Made by a program: the position numbers and the translations under genes. Below, one piece after another: positions 1-9,167 of a stretch of 64,000 nucleotides of DNA (position 1 is the first letter of the stretch; each line of letters begins with the position of its first letter). Source of the stretch: JAKVBH01 sp049800955 (GTDB taxonomy: Bacteria > Pseudomonadota > Alphaproteobacteria > Rhodobacterales > Rhodobacteraceae); the NCBI RefSeq assembly GCF_049800955.1, contig NZ_JBNAGA010000002.1:930001-994000 (forward strand), read 5' to 3'. Below the pieces are notes generated by a model. It saw nothing but the letters and a program-made list of their open reading frames with translations, had not been told where the DNA came from and searched no databases.

Positions 1-687
1 ATCGCGCAGCTCCTGCTCGAGCCGCGATGCCTCCAGCTGAGCGATTTGCGCCGTACTGGCTGGGCGACCCAGAGCAATCACATGTTCGGTGTAGAGTTCG
101 ATCAACGCGTTCATGACCTCGGCCGAAAATTTCGGATCCGGCGAGGCGAAGGCCGCGCCGAACATGTCGGTCTTCAGGATTGCATCGGCATGAAGATTGC
201 GAATGATCTTGCCGGCGGCGGCACCAACGGACGGAGGCGAGGGCTCGCGGCTTGGTTTCTTGATGCCGCTGCCCGCAATGAAGTCAGCGGTCACGTCCCA
301 CTCGTAAAGCGCGATGACGGCCTCGTTCTTCCACTTGTTGGGCAAGGCCCGAAGCCAATCCCAGCGCCAAGTCATTTCGTCCAGAACACGCTCTGGCCCC
401 AGCTCTTCGGCCAATTGCAGAGCAAGCACAGGGCTTTTCAGGATTTCGACTTGCGTCAGAACCTGCTCCTGCGGCGATGCATTTTGCGCCTCATCGGTAA
501 AATTGGTTGAGCTGGCGCGCGCTGCAGGGCTGCGCGACAAGATGAGAACGCGCGTCTCCGCGACATAGACTTTGGACGACAGAAAAGCGACCGCGCCAGC
601 AACGGTCACGGCAGAAGAAATCACCAGGAGTATTTTCACCCAGTGACGGAAAATCGTTGTGATGTGTTCACTCAGTCCAAGGTTCAC
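1..687 (-). CDS. Wzz/GumC-type polysaccharide chain-length determinant, 3' end outside window
   Basis: The minus strand reads without a stop for 229 codons from a GTG at 687 to the window edge. An in-frame TGA lies two codons upstream of that GTG. The N-terminus has a short cytoplasmic stretch ending in FRHWVK, one hydrophobic segment at about residues 18-36, then a periplasmic part with conserved-looking ALQLAEEL and AEVMNALIELYTEHV, and it enters a coiled-coil-like stretch (QIAQLEASRLEQELRD) at the edge. This is the usual N-terminal layout of Wzz/GumC inner-membrane proteins that set exopolysaccharide chain length and export. The rest of the protein, and any fused tyrosine kinase, cannot be seen. 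Family call is from the layout only. Confidence 0.7.
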   Translation of the reverse strand, partial: MNLGLSEHITTIFRHWVKILLVISSAVTVAGAVAFLSSKVYVAETRVLILSRSPAARASSTNFTDEAQNASPQEQVLTQVEILKSPVLALQLAEELGPERVLDEMTWRWDWLRALPNKWKNEAVIALYEWDVTADFIAGSGIKKPSREPSPPSVGAAAGKIIRNLHADAILKTDMFGAAFASPDPKFSAEVMNALIELYTEHVIALGRPASTAQIAQLEASRLEQELRD

Positions 688-1036
688 GCAATGTCACCGG
701 CTACGATGTGCAAATGTCAGAATAGTCACACGAAAATTTACTCAGGCAAACAAAACACGCCGCCTTCCCGCGTGGTTAGCAGAAAGCAAAATGCACCACC
801 AGCAGATTTGATCTGCGATGGCATACCCTGCTGGAAACCAAGTGTTTCCTTGCCGATTTTTACAGCATCTTCGGCTGCGTTTCGCTGGGTGTGCGCGCGC
901 TAGCACCGCCCAGTGTTTGCATCGAGCAGGACGACGCGCAGCGGGCTCTGCGTTATTTCAAGTTGACTTGGCGTAAGCCTGCGACATGCTCACATGTGCA
1001 AGTAAGGCGTTGAGAGCGACGCCATTGGGAGGAACT
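688..1036. other. Intergenic region between the divergent Wzz and tctC genes
   Basis: About 350 bases between divergently oriented genes. It should hold both promoters. Short open frames here have poor codon patterns and no ribosome site, and I see no convincing gene, operator or hairpin. Confidence 0.4.
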
Positions 1037-2029
1037 ATGATCAAACAGATGAAATGGGCCATTGCCGCCCTTGCTTTGTCGACGGCACCGGCGCTGGCCG
1101 AATACCCCGAACGTGAAGTTCTGGGCGTTGTCATGTGGGGTGCCGGTGGGGCAACAGATACGGTCGCTCGCGCCGTTAACCCTGCAGCGGAAGAGGCCCT
1201 TGGCAAGCCGATTGTTGTTTTGAACAAGTCCGGAGGTGCTGGCGCAATTTCGACGGCTTTCGTGAATGCGGCCCCTGCGGATGGATACACCTTCCTATAT
1301 GGCGCGGAAAACCCGCAACTTCATGGCGTCATGGGCGTGTCCGACATTGATTATGGCGACATGTATCCGATCAATATCCTCGGGCGTGGTGTGGCCGTCA
1401 TTGCTGTGCCGGCTGAGTCCAAATACCAAACGCTCACGGATCTTCTTGACGATATCAAAGCCAATCCCGGCGCTGTTAAGATGGGGTCAACCGGCCCGGG
1501 CGGTTTACCCTCCACCATCGGTGCTTTGGTTGCGAACGCAACAGATTTCGATGTCACGGCCATTCCGTTTGATGGGGAAGGGCCCGGGCTGACAGCGATG
1601 CTGGGCGGCGAGGTCGACTTTATGCCGACAGGTATTTCAGCCGCGGCAGAACAGGTGAAAGCGGGCAAGATGCGCGCGCTTGCCGTCGTTAACCCCGAGC
1701 CCGTGGCCACATTGCCGGACGTTCCCGCGATTACGGATACGCTGCCTGACATGGCCCGCTTCCTGCCTTGGGGGCCGTTTTACGGCGTCTTCGTGCGGTC
1801 GGATGTTCCGGATGATGTGAAAGCGAAGCTGACAGAGGTGTTTTCAACCGCTGCAACCGATGCGGGCTTTCTCGAACTCATGGCGAACCGCGGAAACGTG
1901 GTCATGAACACGAGCGGTCAGGAGGCCGTCGATTTCCTCGCGAAATGGCAGCAAGTCACAACATGGGCGCTTCAGGATACGGGCGCTACGAAAGTCAGCC
2001 CGGAAGAGCTCGGCATTGCGCGGCCCTGA
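1037..2029 (+). CDS. tctC: TTT-family tripartite tricarboxylate transporter substrate-binding protein (TctC-like)
   Basis: A 330-residue periplasmic binding protein of the Bug/TctC family. The ATG at 1037 is chosen over the longer frame because GGGAGGAAC lies just upstream and it gives a clean signal peptide (residues 1-21, ending APALA). The mature protein begins EYPEREV and has the family's early glycine-rich ligand loop (WGAGGATDTVAR) followed by VLNKSGGAGAISTAF. It binds an organic acid in the periplasm and delivers it to the TctB/TctA membrane pair encoded directly downstream. The ligand (citrate, tartrate, other carboxylates) cannot be told from sequence. Confidence 0.9.
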   Translation: MIKQMKWAIAALALSTAPALAEYPEREVLGVVMWGAGGATDTVARAVNPAAEEALGKPIVVLNKSGGAGAISTAFVNAAPADGYTFLYGAENPQLHGVMGVSDIDYGDMYPINILGRGVAVIAVPAESKYQTLTDLLDDIKANPGAVKMGSTGPGGLPSTIGALVANATDFDVTAIPFDGEGPGLTAMLGGEVDFMPTGISAAAEQVKAGKMRALAVVNPEPVATLPDVPAITDTLPDMARFLPWGPFYGVFVRSDVPDDVKAKLTEVFSTAATDAGFLELMANRGNVVMNTSGQEAVDFLAKWQQVTTWALQDTGATKVSPEELGIARP

Positions 2030-2065
2030 CGCACAGTTGTTCCGTGCCGCTCGCGCGGTGCGGGT

Positions 2066-2548
2066 ATGACCGCCGAAACGAATAACGAGACATTGAGGCC
2101 GGGGGAGCGCGTTTTTGCGCTCCTTCTGGTGCTTGTGTCGGGCTTTGTCTTTTCAGAAGCCTTCGCGATCTCGGGCTTTCGGGGGCTGACAACCGGTGGC
2201 GTCATGCCAATGGTTGCCTCGAGCGTTATGATGGTCTCCGCGACGCTCATACTTGCCCAGACATTTGGCAAGCCAGCTGCACCCTATGGGCTTAGCGGCC
2301 TTGCCACGTTTCTCTTTCCTCTGCGCGTCTTGCCCTTTGCCGGGTTGGTTGCGCTTTATGCATTTGCCATTGGCCCGGTGGGGTTCTTGCCCGCGTCGGC
2401 CGGTTTTCTCTTCGTCGCAATCTGGATGCTCTGGCGGCGTGGCCCGCTTTGGTCCGCGCTCATTTCTCTCGGCTCCATCATCTTGATCTATGCGCTCTTT
2501 CGCGTGGTGTTTCAGGTCGTGCTGCCAGCCGGAGAGCTTTGGCGATGA
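2066..2548 (+). CDS. tctB: TTT transporter small membrane subunit TctB
   Basis: A 160-residue protein with about four hydrophobic segments: near residues 16-33, 50-66, 86-108 and 120-150. That is the normal size and topology of TctB, the poorly conserved small subunit of the tripartite tricarboxylate transporter. It starts 36 bases after tctC and its stop overlaps the tctA start (ATGA at 2545-2548), so translation is probably coupled. The call rests mostly on position between tctC and tctA. Confidence 0.85.
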   Translation: MTAETNNETLRPGERVFALLLVLVSGFVFSEAFAISGFRGLTTGGVMPMVASSVMMVSATLILAQTFGKPAAPYGLSGLATFLFPLRVLPFAGLVALYAFAIGPVGFLPASAGFLFVAIWMLWRRGPLWSALISLGSIILIYALFRVVFQVVLPAGELWR

Positions 2549-4050
2549 TCGAAACGCTTGGATTTTTCGCAACGTCTTGGCTGGATCCCGGTCTGTTGTT
2601 CCTGACAGCATTCGGCACGCTTGCGGGCATATACGTCGGAGCGATCCCCGGTCTGTCCGTCACAATGGCGACATCGATCCTGATTTCATTCACGTTCAAG
2701 TGGGACGTAAACGAAGCCTTGGCTTTGATCGCCGGCGTCTATGTTGGCGGTGTGTATGGCGGTGCACGCACGGCGATATTGTTGAACATACCCGGCGCTC
2801 CGAGCGCGATCGCCACGGCCATTGATGGCTACCCGCTGGCCAAGAAAGGTCTGGCGGGGGAGGCGATTGGCCTGTCAACGGTCATGTCTGTCATGGGCGG
2901 TTTGATTGGGGTTTTGGCGCTGGCGCTGGCGGCGCCTGTCATCGCTGATTTTGCAATTCAGTTTACGTCACGCGACTATATGCTGCTGGGCATTATCGGC
3001 ATTTTGCTGGTTGGCACCCTGTCAGGTGAAAGCTTTGCCAAAGGGGCTTTTGCCGGTGCTTTGGGCGTTATGATCGGGATGATCGGCCTCGACCCGATGA
3101 CGGCCGAGGCGCGCTTCACCTATGGCTCCATCAACCTGATGGGCGGCATTCCCTTTGTGGTCGCCATGATTGGATTTTTCGGGATGGCCGAGGCCTTTGT
3201 TCAATTGGAGCATGTGGCCAAAGCGCCGATCAAACAGAAGATTTCGCGCATCGTGCCTTCGTGGTCGGACGTGCGAAAGTATCTGGGTCAGGGGTTGAAG
3301 TCCTCCGGGCTGGGTACTGTGATCGGGGCACTGCCCGGGACCGGCGGCGATATCGCGGCGCTCTTGGCCTATGATCAGGCCAAGCGCAGCACGAAAAAGC
3401 CCGAGGTGCCCTTTGGTCAAGGCGCGAAGGAAGGTTTGATCGCCCCCGAAACCGCGAACAACGCAGCCGTTGGTGGGGCATTCGTTCCGATGTTGACCTT
3501 GGGCATTCCGGGCGACGCCGTGACGGCGATCATCATTGGCGCGCTCTTCATTCATGGGCTGAAGCCCGGGCCGCTTTTGTTGACTGACACGCCGCATCTG
3601 TTCTGGTTCATCGTCGGCAATCTGACGCTGGCCAATCTCTTTCTTCTTGTTTTTGGCCTGACGGGTGTCCGCATTTTCACAAAGGTGGTTGAGTGCCCGC
3701 GCGCGATCTTGCTCCCGCTGATTGTCGTTCTGTCAGCCGTGGGGGCCTATGCCATCCAGAATAACCCGATCCACATCACATGGGCGCTTGGCTTTGGCGT
3801 GATTGGCTATTTCCTGAAGAAATACGGATTTCAGGTTGGCCCGATCATTCTCGGCGTCATTCTGGGGCCGATGATTGATGCCAATTACCGGCGCGCCATG
3901 ATCGGCGCGCGTCAGGACATCGGCCAGTTTTTGTATGATCTTATCAGCCATCCGATTTCCTGTGTCCTGACTGTGGCTTTGCTCTTCATGCTGGCCTCTC
4001 AAGTGCCATTTGTGAAACGCCGCGCGAGACGGCGCCGAGAGCGGCTTTGA
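2545..4050 (+). CDS. tctA: TTT transporter large membrane subunit TctA
   Basis: A 501-residue multi-pass membrane protein, the channel-forming subunit of the TTT transporter. The ATG at 2545 overlaps the tctB stop and begins MIETLGFFATSWLDPGLLF, the normal TctA start. The longer frame from 2449 is a shadow of tctB. Family features include GAIPGLSVTMATSIL near the N-terminus, GVYVGGVYGGARTAILLNIPG, and the mid-protein repeat GALPGTGGDIAALLAYDQAKR with the later GGAFVPMLTLGIPGD. It ends in a basic tail. This is the last gene before the island. Confidence 0.93.
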   Translation: MIETLGFFATSWLDPGLLFLTAFGTLAGIYVGAIPGLSVTMATSILISFTFKWDVNEALALIAGVYVGGVYGGARTAILLNIPGAPSAIATAIDGYPLAKKGLAGEAIGLSTVMSVMGGLIGVLALALAAPVIADFAIQFTSRDYMLLGIIGILLVGTLSGESFAKGAFAGALGVMIGMIGLDPMTAEARFTYGSINLMGGIPFVVAMIGFFGMAEAFVQLEHVAKAPIKQKISRIVPSWSDVRKYLGQGLKSSGLGTVIGALPGTGGDIAALLAYDQAKRSTKKPEVPFGQGAKEGLIAPETANNAAVGGAFVPMLTLGIPGDAVTAIIIGALFIHGLKPGPLLLTDTPHLFWFIVGNLTLANLFLLVFGLTGVRIFTKVVECPRAILLPLIVVLSAVGAYAIQNNPIHITWALGFGVIGYFLKKYGFQVGPIILGVILGPMIDANYRRAMIGARQDIGQFLYDLISHPISCVLTVALLFMLASQVPFVKRRARRRRERL

Positions 4051-4193
4051 AAAACTGAAAGTTCCAGCGCTGCTTTTCCTACTCACGCAATGCTTTGGGC
4101 GAAAACAGATGCGATCCCTCGCCTGTTATCGCACCGCCCCTCGACCAACCTGCGTCGCTTGCGTCGCGAAAGAACGCCACGCTTCGCCGGTTT

Positions 4194-4209
4194 TGGCGAC
4201 CCCGGCAGG
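4194..4209. repeat. Island attachment site, distal copy (16-bp direct repeat)
   Basis: The 16 bases TGGCGACCCCGGCAGG are identical to the 3' end (CCA tail and T-arm side) of the tRNA-Arg gene at 22249-22264, in the same orientation. Identity stops at both edges. It lies in the gap between tctA and the first island gene. This is what a tyrosine integrase that targets a tRNA 3' end leaves at the far end of the insertion. Confidence 0.85.
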
Positions 4210-4301
4210 GTCACCAGCCACATTGATATTAAACAATAATCCCGAAGGTGTGCGGCGCTATCCTGTGTTATCGGGATATAGACTGTCCCAAACGGGCGCA
4301 C

Positions 4302-5030
4302 CTATTCAGTGAGCAAAACCTCAACCAGACTATCGAGATACCTCTTTGATGATCGCCAATCTCCGGCGTGAGTGTCAATGAGCCGCCAGAACTCAGTCCC
4401 ATGGTCATGGTGCTTCAGGTGTGCCAACTCATGGATCAGCACATAGTCGATGCAGTTGCGGGGGGCCTTGACCAGGTGAGGGTTGATGATGACCTCGCCT
4501 GAGGGAGAACAGCTTCCCCACTGGCGGGACATCTCCAACAAACGGAACGGCGGTGGTGCATCCACCCACGGTAGGCTCTTGGTCAAGGCGTCAATGCGGC
4601 GGCTCAGGTAGTCTCGCCCTCGGACCCGATACCAGGCCCGTAGACGGCCTTTGATGTCGTCTGTTGATCCTGTCGCGGTCTCAACCTCCAGTCGATTGCC
4701 TCGCAGCCGTGCAGGTCCAGGCTTGCCATCAACGGACATGACCTTGAGCATGTAGCGACGCCCCAGGTAGAGCACCTGTTCACCGGATACGTATTCCCTG
4801 GGTCTGACATGGGCGTAGCGTTCCCTCGCCTCACTGACGTGACCGACGACCCATCGCGCCCTTTTCTGAACAGCAGCTTTAATGCTTTCGTCCGAGAACC
4901 CAGGCGGTGCATCCACGGCGACTGTGCCGTCTGGATTAACATGGATCGCGACACGAGACCTACGGTTCTCGTCATAAGTCACCCGGTAGGGAATCCGGTC
5001 TGCCCCATATGCCAGCATGAAGGCCGTCAT
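4302..5030 (-). CDS. SprT/YgjP-like zinc metallopeptidase (DUF45) linked to hsdR
   Basis: A 242-residue protein with the zinc-protease motif HELAHLKHHDHGTEFW at residues 200-215 (two histidines and the glutamate of HExxH, with a third likely ligand downstream) and the family's WGSCS at 171-175. This is the YgjP/DUF45 group of predicted metallopeptidases. Its start overlaps the hsdR stop (ATGA), so it is the last gene of the restriction operon. Genes of this family are often found next to type I restriction genes, but their role there is not established. Cleavage of a DNA-bound or restriction-complex protein is only a guess. Confidence 0.88.
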   Translation of the reverse strand: MTAFMLAYGADRIPYRVTYDENRRSRVAIHVNPDGTVAVDAPPGFSDESIKAAVQKRARWVVGHVSEARERYAHVRPREYVSGEQVLYLGRRYMLKVMSVDGKPGPARLRGNRLEVETATGSTDDIKGRLRAWYRVRGRDYLSRRIDALTKSLPWVDAPPPFRLLEMSRQWGSCSPSGEVIINPHLVKAPRNCIDYVLIHELAHLKHHDHGTEFWRLIDTHAGDWRSSKRYLDSLVEVLLTE

Positions 5031-8000
5031 GCCTTGTTTGCTCCGGCCCGAACGATAGCGACAATCTGGTCGATCAACGCATTGGCATCGTCGAGGCCAC
5101 CCAGGAACTTGAAGTAGCGGGGTAGCAGGGCTTTACGTATCTCAGCCTCGATACTGCTAGGGTTGATGGAGTGGGTATGCACCGCATCATCAACGGTGCT
5201 GTCGATGAGCATCGCTTCCTCCACCAGGGTGTCTTCGGGCTGCTCCGTTCCGCCCAATTGGTCCAGTAACGCCCCGTAGTATGCGGCGGCCCTTGGATGA
5301 TCTTTGAACCGATCTGGCACACCAGGGGTGCGTCGGGCTGCGACCTGTTCTTCAAGGTCCTTGAAGAGCGTGTATTGCTTGCCTGGGTGATCGAACATGG
5401 CCTCTGCCGCTGCGATAGCCTCTTTCAGCAGATCAGAGAACACCCGCTGCGCATACGGGTCATCAATCAGGTCCTGCTCGATGGTCTTACGGATGCGGGT
5501 CTTGATGACATCGGCCTCGGTGCGAGTCTTTTCGTCCGACCAGTCTTCAGGATCATCGGACTGGCCTAGGGTATCGACGCGGATAAAGCCTTCAGGGTCC
5601 ACGATCTCCTGACCAATGACCTGCTTATCCACCATCCGGCGGATTTGGTCTTCGTATTCGGAGAAGTCCACGGTTTCTTGAGCGTCACGCTTGGCCTGCA
5701 CCCGCAGTTCGGTGAAGAACCGCAGATCGCGTTTGTATCGCTGAATGGTGCCCTCATCGAAGGCTCCATCTTCGAAGAACGTTCGTGATGACAGGGCCAG
5801 TTTCAGGCACATCCCGAACTCGGTCAGGGCATCATAAAAGTCCTCACGGACCTTCTGGTTCTGGTCGATGCTGTGGCCTGTGCCGTCCTCGGAGACTTGT
5901 GGCACCAGAACGCGGCGGAACTGTTCAGTGTCCTGCTTGTTTGCCACGTCTGCAAAGATCGACCACAGGGCATCATGCAAGCCAGGGAGGCGCTTATACT
6001 CGACCGACACGTTGGACACGGTGCCCGCTAGATCTTCAATCTCATATCCAGCCTGCGTTTCCTCGGCCAGGTCCTGGTAGTCTTGGATCGAGGTATCAAG
6101 CTCGGCCAGGATGCCACGGTAGTCGATCAGGTATCCGAACTGCTTCGCCTCATGCAGACGGTTCACCCGTGCAATCGCCTGAAGCAGGTTGTGGCCCTTG
6201 AGATGCTTGTCGATATAGAGGACAGCGTTGCGGGGCTCGTCAAAGCCCGTCAGCAGCTTGTCCACGACGATGAGGATGTCAGGGGCCCCATCGGTGCTGA
6301 ACCGTTCAATGACATCCGCCTCATAGGTCTCTGCGTCATTGCCAACGTTCATCTTCCACCAGGTCTGGACTTCTGGTGTCTTGGCTTCGTCAGTGTCTTC
6401 GTGGCCTTCCCTGGTATCGGGAGCCGAGATCACAACCGCGCTGGTTACCATACCCGTCAGATCGAGGGCGTTCTTGTAGCGGATCGCTGACAGTTTGCTG
6501 TCCGTCGCCAGTTGCGCCTTCAGACCCAGGCCCAGCTTGGCAAAATTCTCGGTGAAGTGCGTGGCGATGTCCCAGGCGATCAGGTCGATCCGTCCACCCG
6601 CACCATAGACCTGCCCACGGCTAGAATACTTCTGCTTCAGATCGGACCTCTGACTGTCGGAGAGTCCCGTGGTAATTTTGTCGAACCAGGCGTCAATCGC
6701 GGTGTCGTTGATATCGACGATGGGTTTGCGTTCTTCATAAACCAACGGGGTGACGGCCCCATCTTCCACCGCGTCTTGCATAGTGTAGGCGTGAAGGATC
6801 GGACCAAACTTGTTGCGGGTCTTGTCTTCCTTCAGCAACGGTGTCCCAGTGAACGCGATGAAGGCCGCATTGGGCAGGGCCTGACGCATCCGTTCATGAT
6901 TCTCACCGCCCTGGCTACGATGACCCTCATCGACCAGGACGATGATCTTATCGGATGTGTTCTTGCACTCTGGCAGTTTGGTTGCCGAGTTGAACTTCTG
7001 GAGCAGTGTGAAGATGATCCGTTCCGACCCTGACCCGATCCGCTTGGCCAGATCACGGCCTGACTGCACTTTGGAGGTCTCGCCCTCCTTCTTGGTGGCC
7101 ACGGCAGACCCAAAGGCTCCGCCCGTCATGAAGGTCGCGGCAAGCTGTTTCTCCAGGTCCACACGGTCAGTGACGATGATGATGCGACATCCAGCAAGCT
7201 CTGCATCCAGCAGCAGCGCCTTGGTCAAAAATACCATCAGGTTCGACTTGCCCGACCCTGTGGTGTGCCAGATCACGCCACCTTCACGGCTACCGTCGGG
7301 CTTTTGGTTCGCCACCTGTGACAGGATCGCCTTGGCCCCCTGGACCTGCTGATACCTGGCCGCGATCTTGCCCAGCTTACGGTCGAAGAAGATGAACCGT
7401 CTGGTGAAGTCCAGCAGACGGTCGGGGCGTAGCAGGCTGATGATCAACCTATCCTGCTCTGTGGGCAGCACAGGGCCGCTGTGGAGCCTGTCAAAGTCAT
7501 CCCGCATCCACTTAGGCTTGTCCGCGAACAAGGCCGTGCTCTGGGCCTCCGTCAGGGGTGTGGACTTTACGGCCTGCATCTCGGCCTCGCTGATCTCTTC
7601 CTCGGTCCAGGAGCCCCAGAACTTGGCAGGCGTCCCTGTGGTGCCATAGCGCCCATCGGTGCCAGAGATCGACATCAACACCTGTGAATAGGCATAGAGG
7701 TCCTGAATGCCGTCGGGCTTCTGGTTGCGATTGTGCTGACTGATACCTTCATCAACCATCGCTTTGTCCTTGGTGGAGGACACAGGCCGCTTGGCCTCGA
7801 TCACCACCAATGGAATGCCATTGACGTAGCACACGACATCGGGCCGATAGCGGCCCATCCCAGCAGGGCGTTCGACGCTCAACTCTTCGGTGACGTGCAG
7901 GGTGTTCGCGGCTGGATCGGTCCAGTCAATCAGGGGCACGGTGACGGATGTGCGCTGGCCATCCACGAACTCGGTGACGGTGATACCGAGGGTGAGGTGC

Positions 8001-8296
8001 TTGTAGATCGCCTCATTGGCGGGGATCAGCCCTTCGTTCAGCCCCGTCGCGCTGATCTCTCTGATGACCTGATCAATACCACCAGCAGACAGCGGATATG
8101 TGTCCCCCTTGAAGTCGAACCGATGCGCCTTGAGCCGTTCGCGCAGCACAGGCACCAGCAGCACAGCCCGCTCTGACCCACGCAACGCCAGAGCATCCGC
8201 CGGAGACAGATACGCCCATCCCATCGCCATCAGCAAATGCAGGGCGGGCAGCTTGGAGGCGGCTTCCTCGCGGGTGTCAGGTGTGCGACTAGACAC
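5027..8296 (-). CDS. hsdR: Type I restriction enzyme, R subunit (HsdR)
   Basis: A 1089-residue motor and nuclease subunit. Order: an N-terminal PD-(D/E)xK nuclease with D153 and E167-A-K169 in LVVIEAKRP, then a superfamily 2 translocase with Walker A TTGSGKS at about 345-351, DEGH box (VDEGHRSQGG), and motif III FTGTP, and a long C-terminal helical part that docks on the methylase. Length is normal. The start is GTG at 8296, overlapping the last base of the KwaB-like stop (TAGTG). The gene appears intact, but restriction also needs HsdM and HsdS, and hsdM upstream has a stop codon. Confidence 0.95.
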   Translation of the reverse strand: MSSRTPDTREEAASKLPALHLLMAMGWAYLSPADALALRGSERAVLLVPVLRERLKAHRFDFKGDTYPLSAGGIDQVIREISATGLNEGLIPANEAIYKHLTLGITVTEFVDGQRTSVTVPLIDWTDPAANTLHVTEELSVERPAGMGRYRPDVVCYVNGIPLVVIEAKRPVSSTKDKAMVDEGISQHNRNQKPDGIQDLYAYSQVLMSISGTDGRYGTTGTPAKFWGSWTEEEISEAEMQAVKSTPLTEAQSTALFADKPKWMRDDFDRLHSGPVLPTEQDRLIISLLRPDRLLDFTRRFIFFDRKLGKIAARYQQVQGAKAILSQVANQKPDGSREGGVIWHTTGSGKSNLMVFLTKALLLDAELAGCRIIIVTDRVDLEKQLAATFMTGGAFGSAVATKKEGETSKVQSGRDLAKRIGSGSERIIFTLLQKFNSATKLPECKNTSDKIIVLVDEGHRSQGGENHERMRQALPNAAFIAFTGTPLLKEDKTRNKFGPILHAYTMQDAVEDGAVTPLVYEERKPIVDINDTAIDAWFDKITTGLSDSQRSDLKQKYSSRGQVYGAGGRIDLIAWDIATHFTENFAKLGLGLKAQLATDSKLSAIRYKNALDLTGMVTSAVVISAPDTREGHEDTDEAKTPEVQTWWKMNVGNDAETYEADVIERFSTDGAPDILIVVDKLLTGFDEPRNAVLYIDKHLKGHNLLQAIARVNRLHEAKQFGYLIDYRGILAELDTSIQDYQDLAEETQAGYEIEDLAGTVSNVSVEYKRLPGLHDALWSIFADVANKQDTEQFRRVLVPQVSEDGTGHSIDQNQKVREDFYDALTEFGMCLKLALSSRTFFEDGAFDEGTIQRYKRDLRFFTELRVQAKRDAQETVDFSEYEDQIRRMVDKQVIGQEIVDPEGFIRVDTLGQSDDPEDWSDEKTRTEADVIKTRIRKTIEQDLIDDPYAQRVFSDLLKEAIAAAEAMFDHPGKQYTLFKDLEEQVAARRTPGVPDRFKDHPRAAAYYGALLDQLGGTEQPEDTLVEEAMLIDSTVDDAVHTHSINPSSIEAEIRKALLPRYFKFLGGLDDANALIDQIVAIVRAGANKA

Positions 8297-9165
8297 TATT
8301 GAACCGTGCGTTTCGAATTGGTTTCAAACAAAGCGTTCGAGAACGAACCCTTGAACACACCCTCCTCCAGGAAGTTCAAGATCACCTTCAGCCGCTTTTT
8401 GTCACCCGGCAGAACCAACCGTCCGTCTTGCTCAGCGATCTCTAGTCCGATGTCCGCAGCACGCGTTCTGATCGTTCCAACATCGTTGTGGTCCAGGACC
8501 CCCGATGCCAGAACACCCTTGATCAGTTTGCGGCTTCGTTCATCCATCGCAGCGTCGAAGAGGGCCGCGTTCTCAACATGGAAGTGACCGTGGCCAGCGA
8601 ATGTCTGCACCTCTGCCTCTGTAGCTGCCACGAAATGCTCTTGTATCGTCATGATTTTCCGCAGGTTCGCGAAGCTTACAAACTTGACTTGCGGGCCCTC
8701 GATAACAGCCGTCAGCTTGGTATCCAAAGAGAACCCATGCTCCGTAAGTCTCGCGAATTGGTTGTTGTCGAACCGGAGTGTGAACCTGCCCTTAGCCAGG
8801 TATTGTGAAGTCTGAAATCGTTGCAGCAAGATGCGCGTTTGATTGACCGCTGAGCGCATGAAGACGGCCTTGATGCCCGCCTCGTCATAGTTCCCGACAT
8901 CCAACCGATCATATGCGGCTGGGCCGTTTTGAAGTGTATCGTTAAATGGCTGAAGAAGAGGCGCGTCTTCGATGACCAAGAGGTCGTTATCATCCGGTGT
9001 CCATTTGCCATCGAACGGCTGGTCATTGTCCTTACCGTCCAGAAATGCTGCTTCTTGCTGGTCGAACAGTTGCTCGATTTCGCCCTGGACGCCTGCTTGA
9101 AGTGGTATGCGTCGCACGACGTTCTGATCATTGACACGACAAAGCGCGAAAAAACTTCTCGGCAT
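8296..9165 (-). CDS. kwaB: KwaB-like protein (DUF4868), Kiwa antiphage system
   Basis: A 289-residue soluble protein. Its layout matches what I know of the DUF4868/KwaB family: an N-terminal beta-rich part (FFALCRVNDQNVVRRIPL), a central KGRFTLRFDNNQF...HGFSLDTKLTAVIE stretch with NLRKI, and a C-terminal DGRLVLPGDKKRLKVIL ending in NSKR. In the described Kiwa system KwaB pairs with the membrane protein KwaA in phage defence. The gene lies two bases after the KwaA-like gene and overlaps hsdR by one base, so it is co-translated with the restriction genes. Homology is by pattern memory and should be checked with a profile search. Confidence 0.72.
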   Translation of the reverse strand: MPRSFFALCRVNDQNVVRRIPLQAGVQGEIEQLFDQQEAAFLDGKDNDQPFDGKWTPDDNDLLVIEDAPLLQPFNDTLQNGPAAYDRLDVGNYDEAGIKAVFMRSAVNQTRILLQRFQTSQYLAKGRFTLRFDNNQFARLTEHGFSLDTKLTAVIEGPQVKFVSFANLRKIMTIQEHFVAATEAEVQTFAGHGHFHVENAALFDAAMDERSRKLIKGVLASGVLDHNDVGTIRTRAADIGLEIAEQDGRLVLPGDKKRLKVILNFLEEGVFKGSFSNALFETNSKRTVQ

Positions 9166-9167
9166 GG

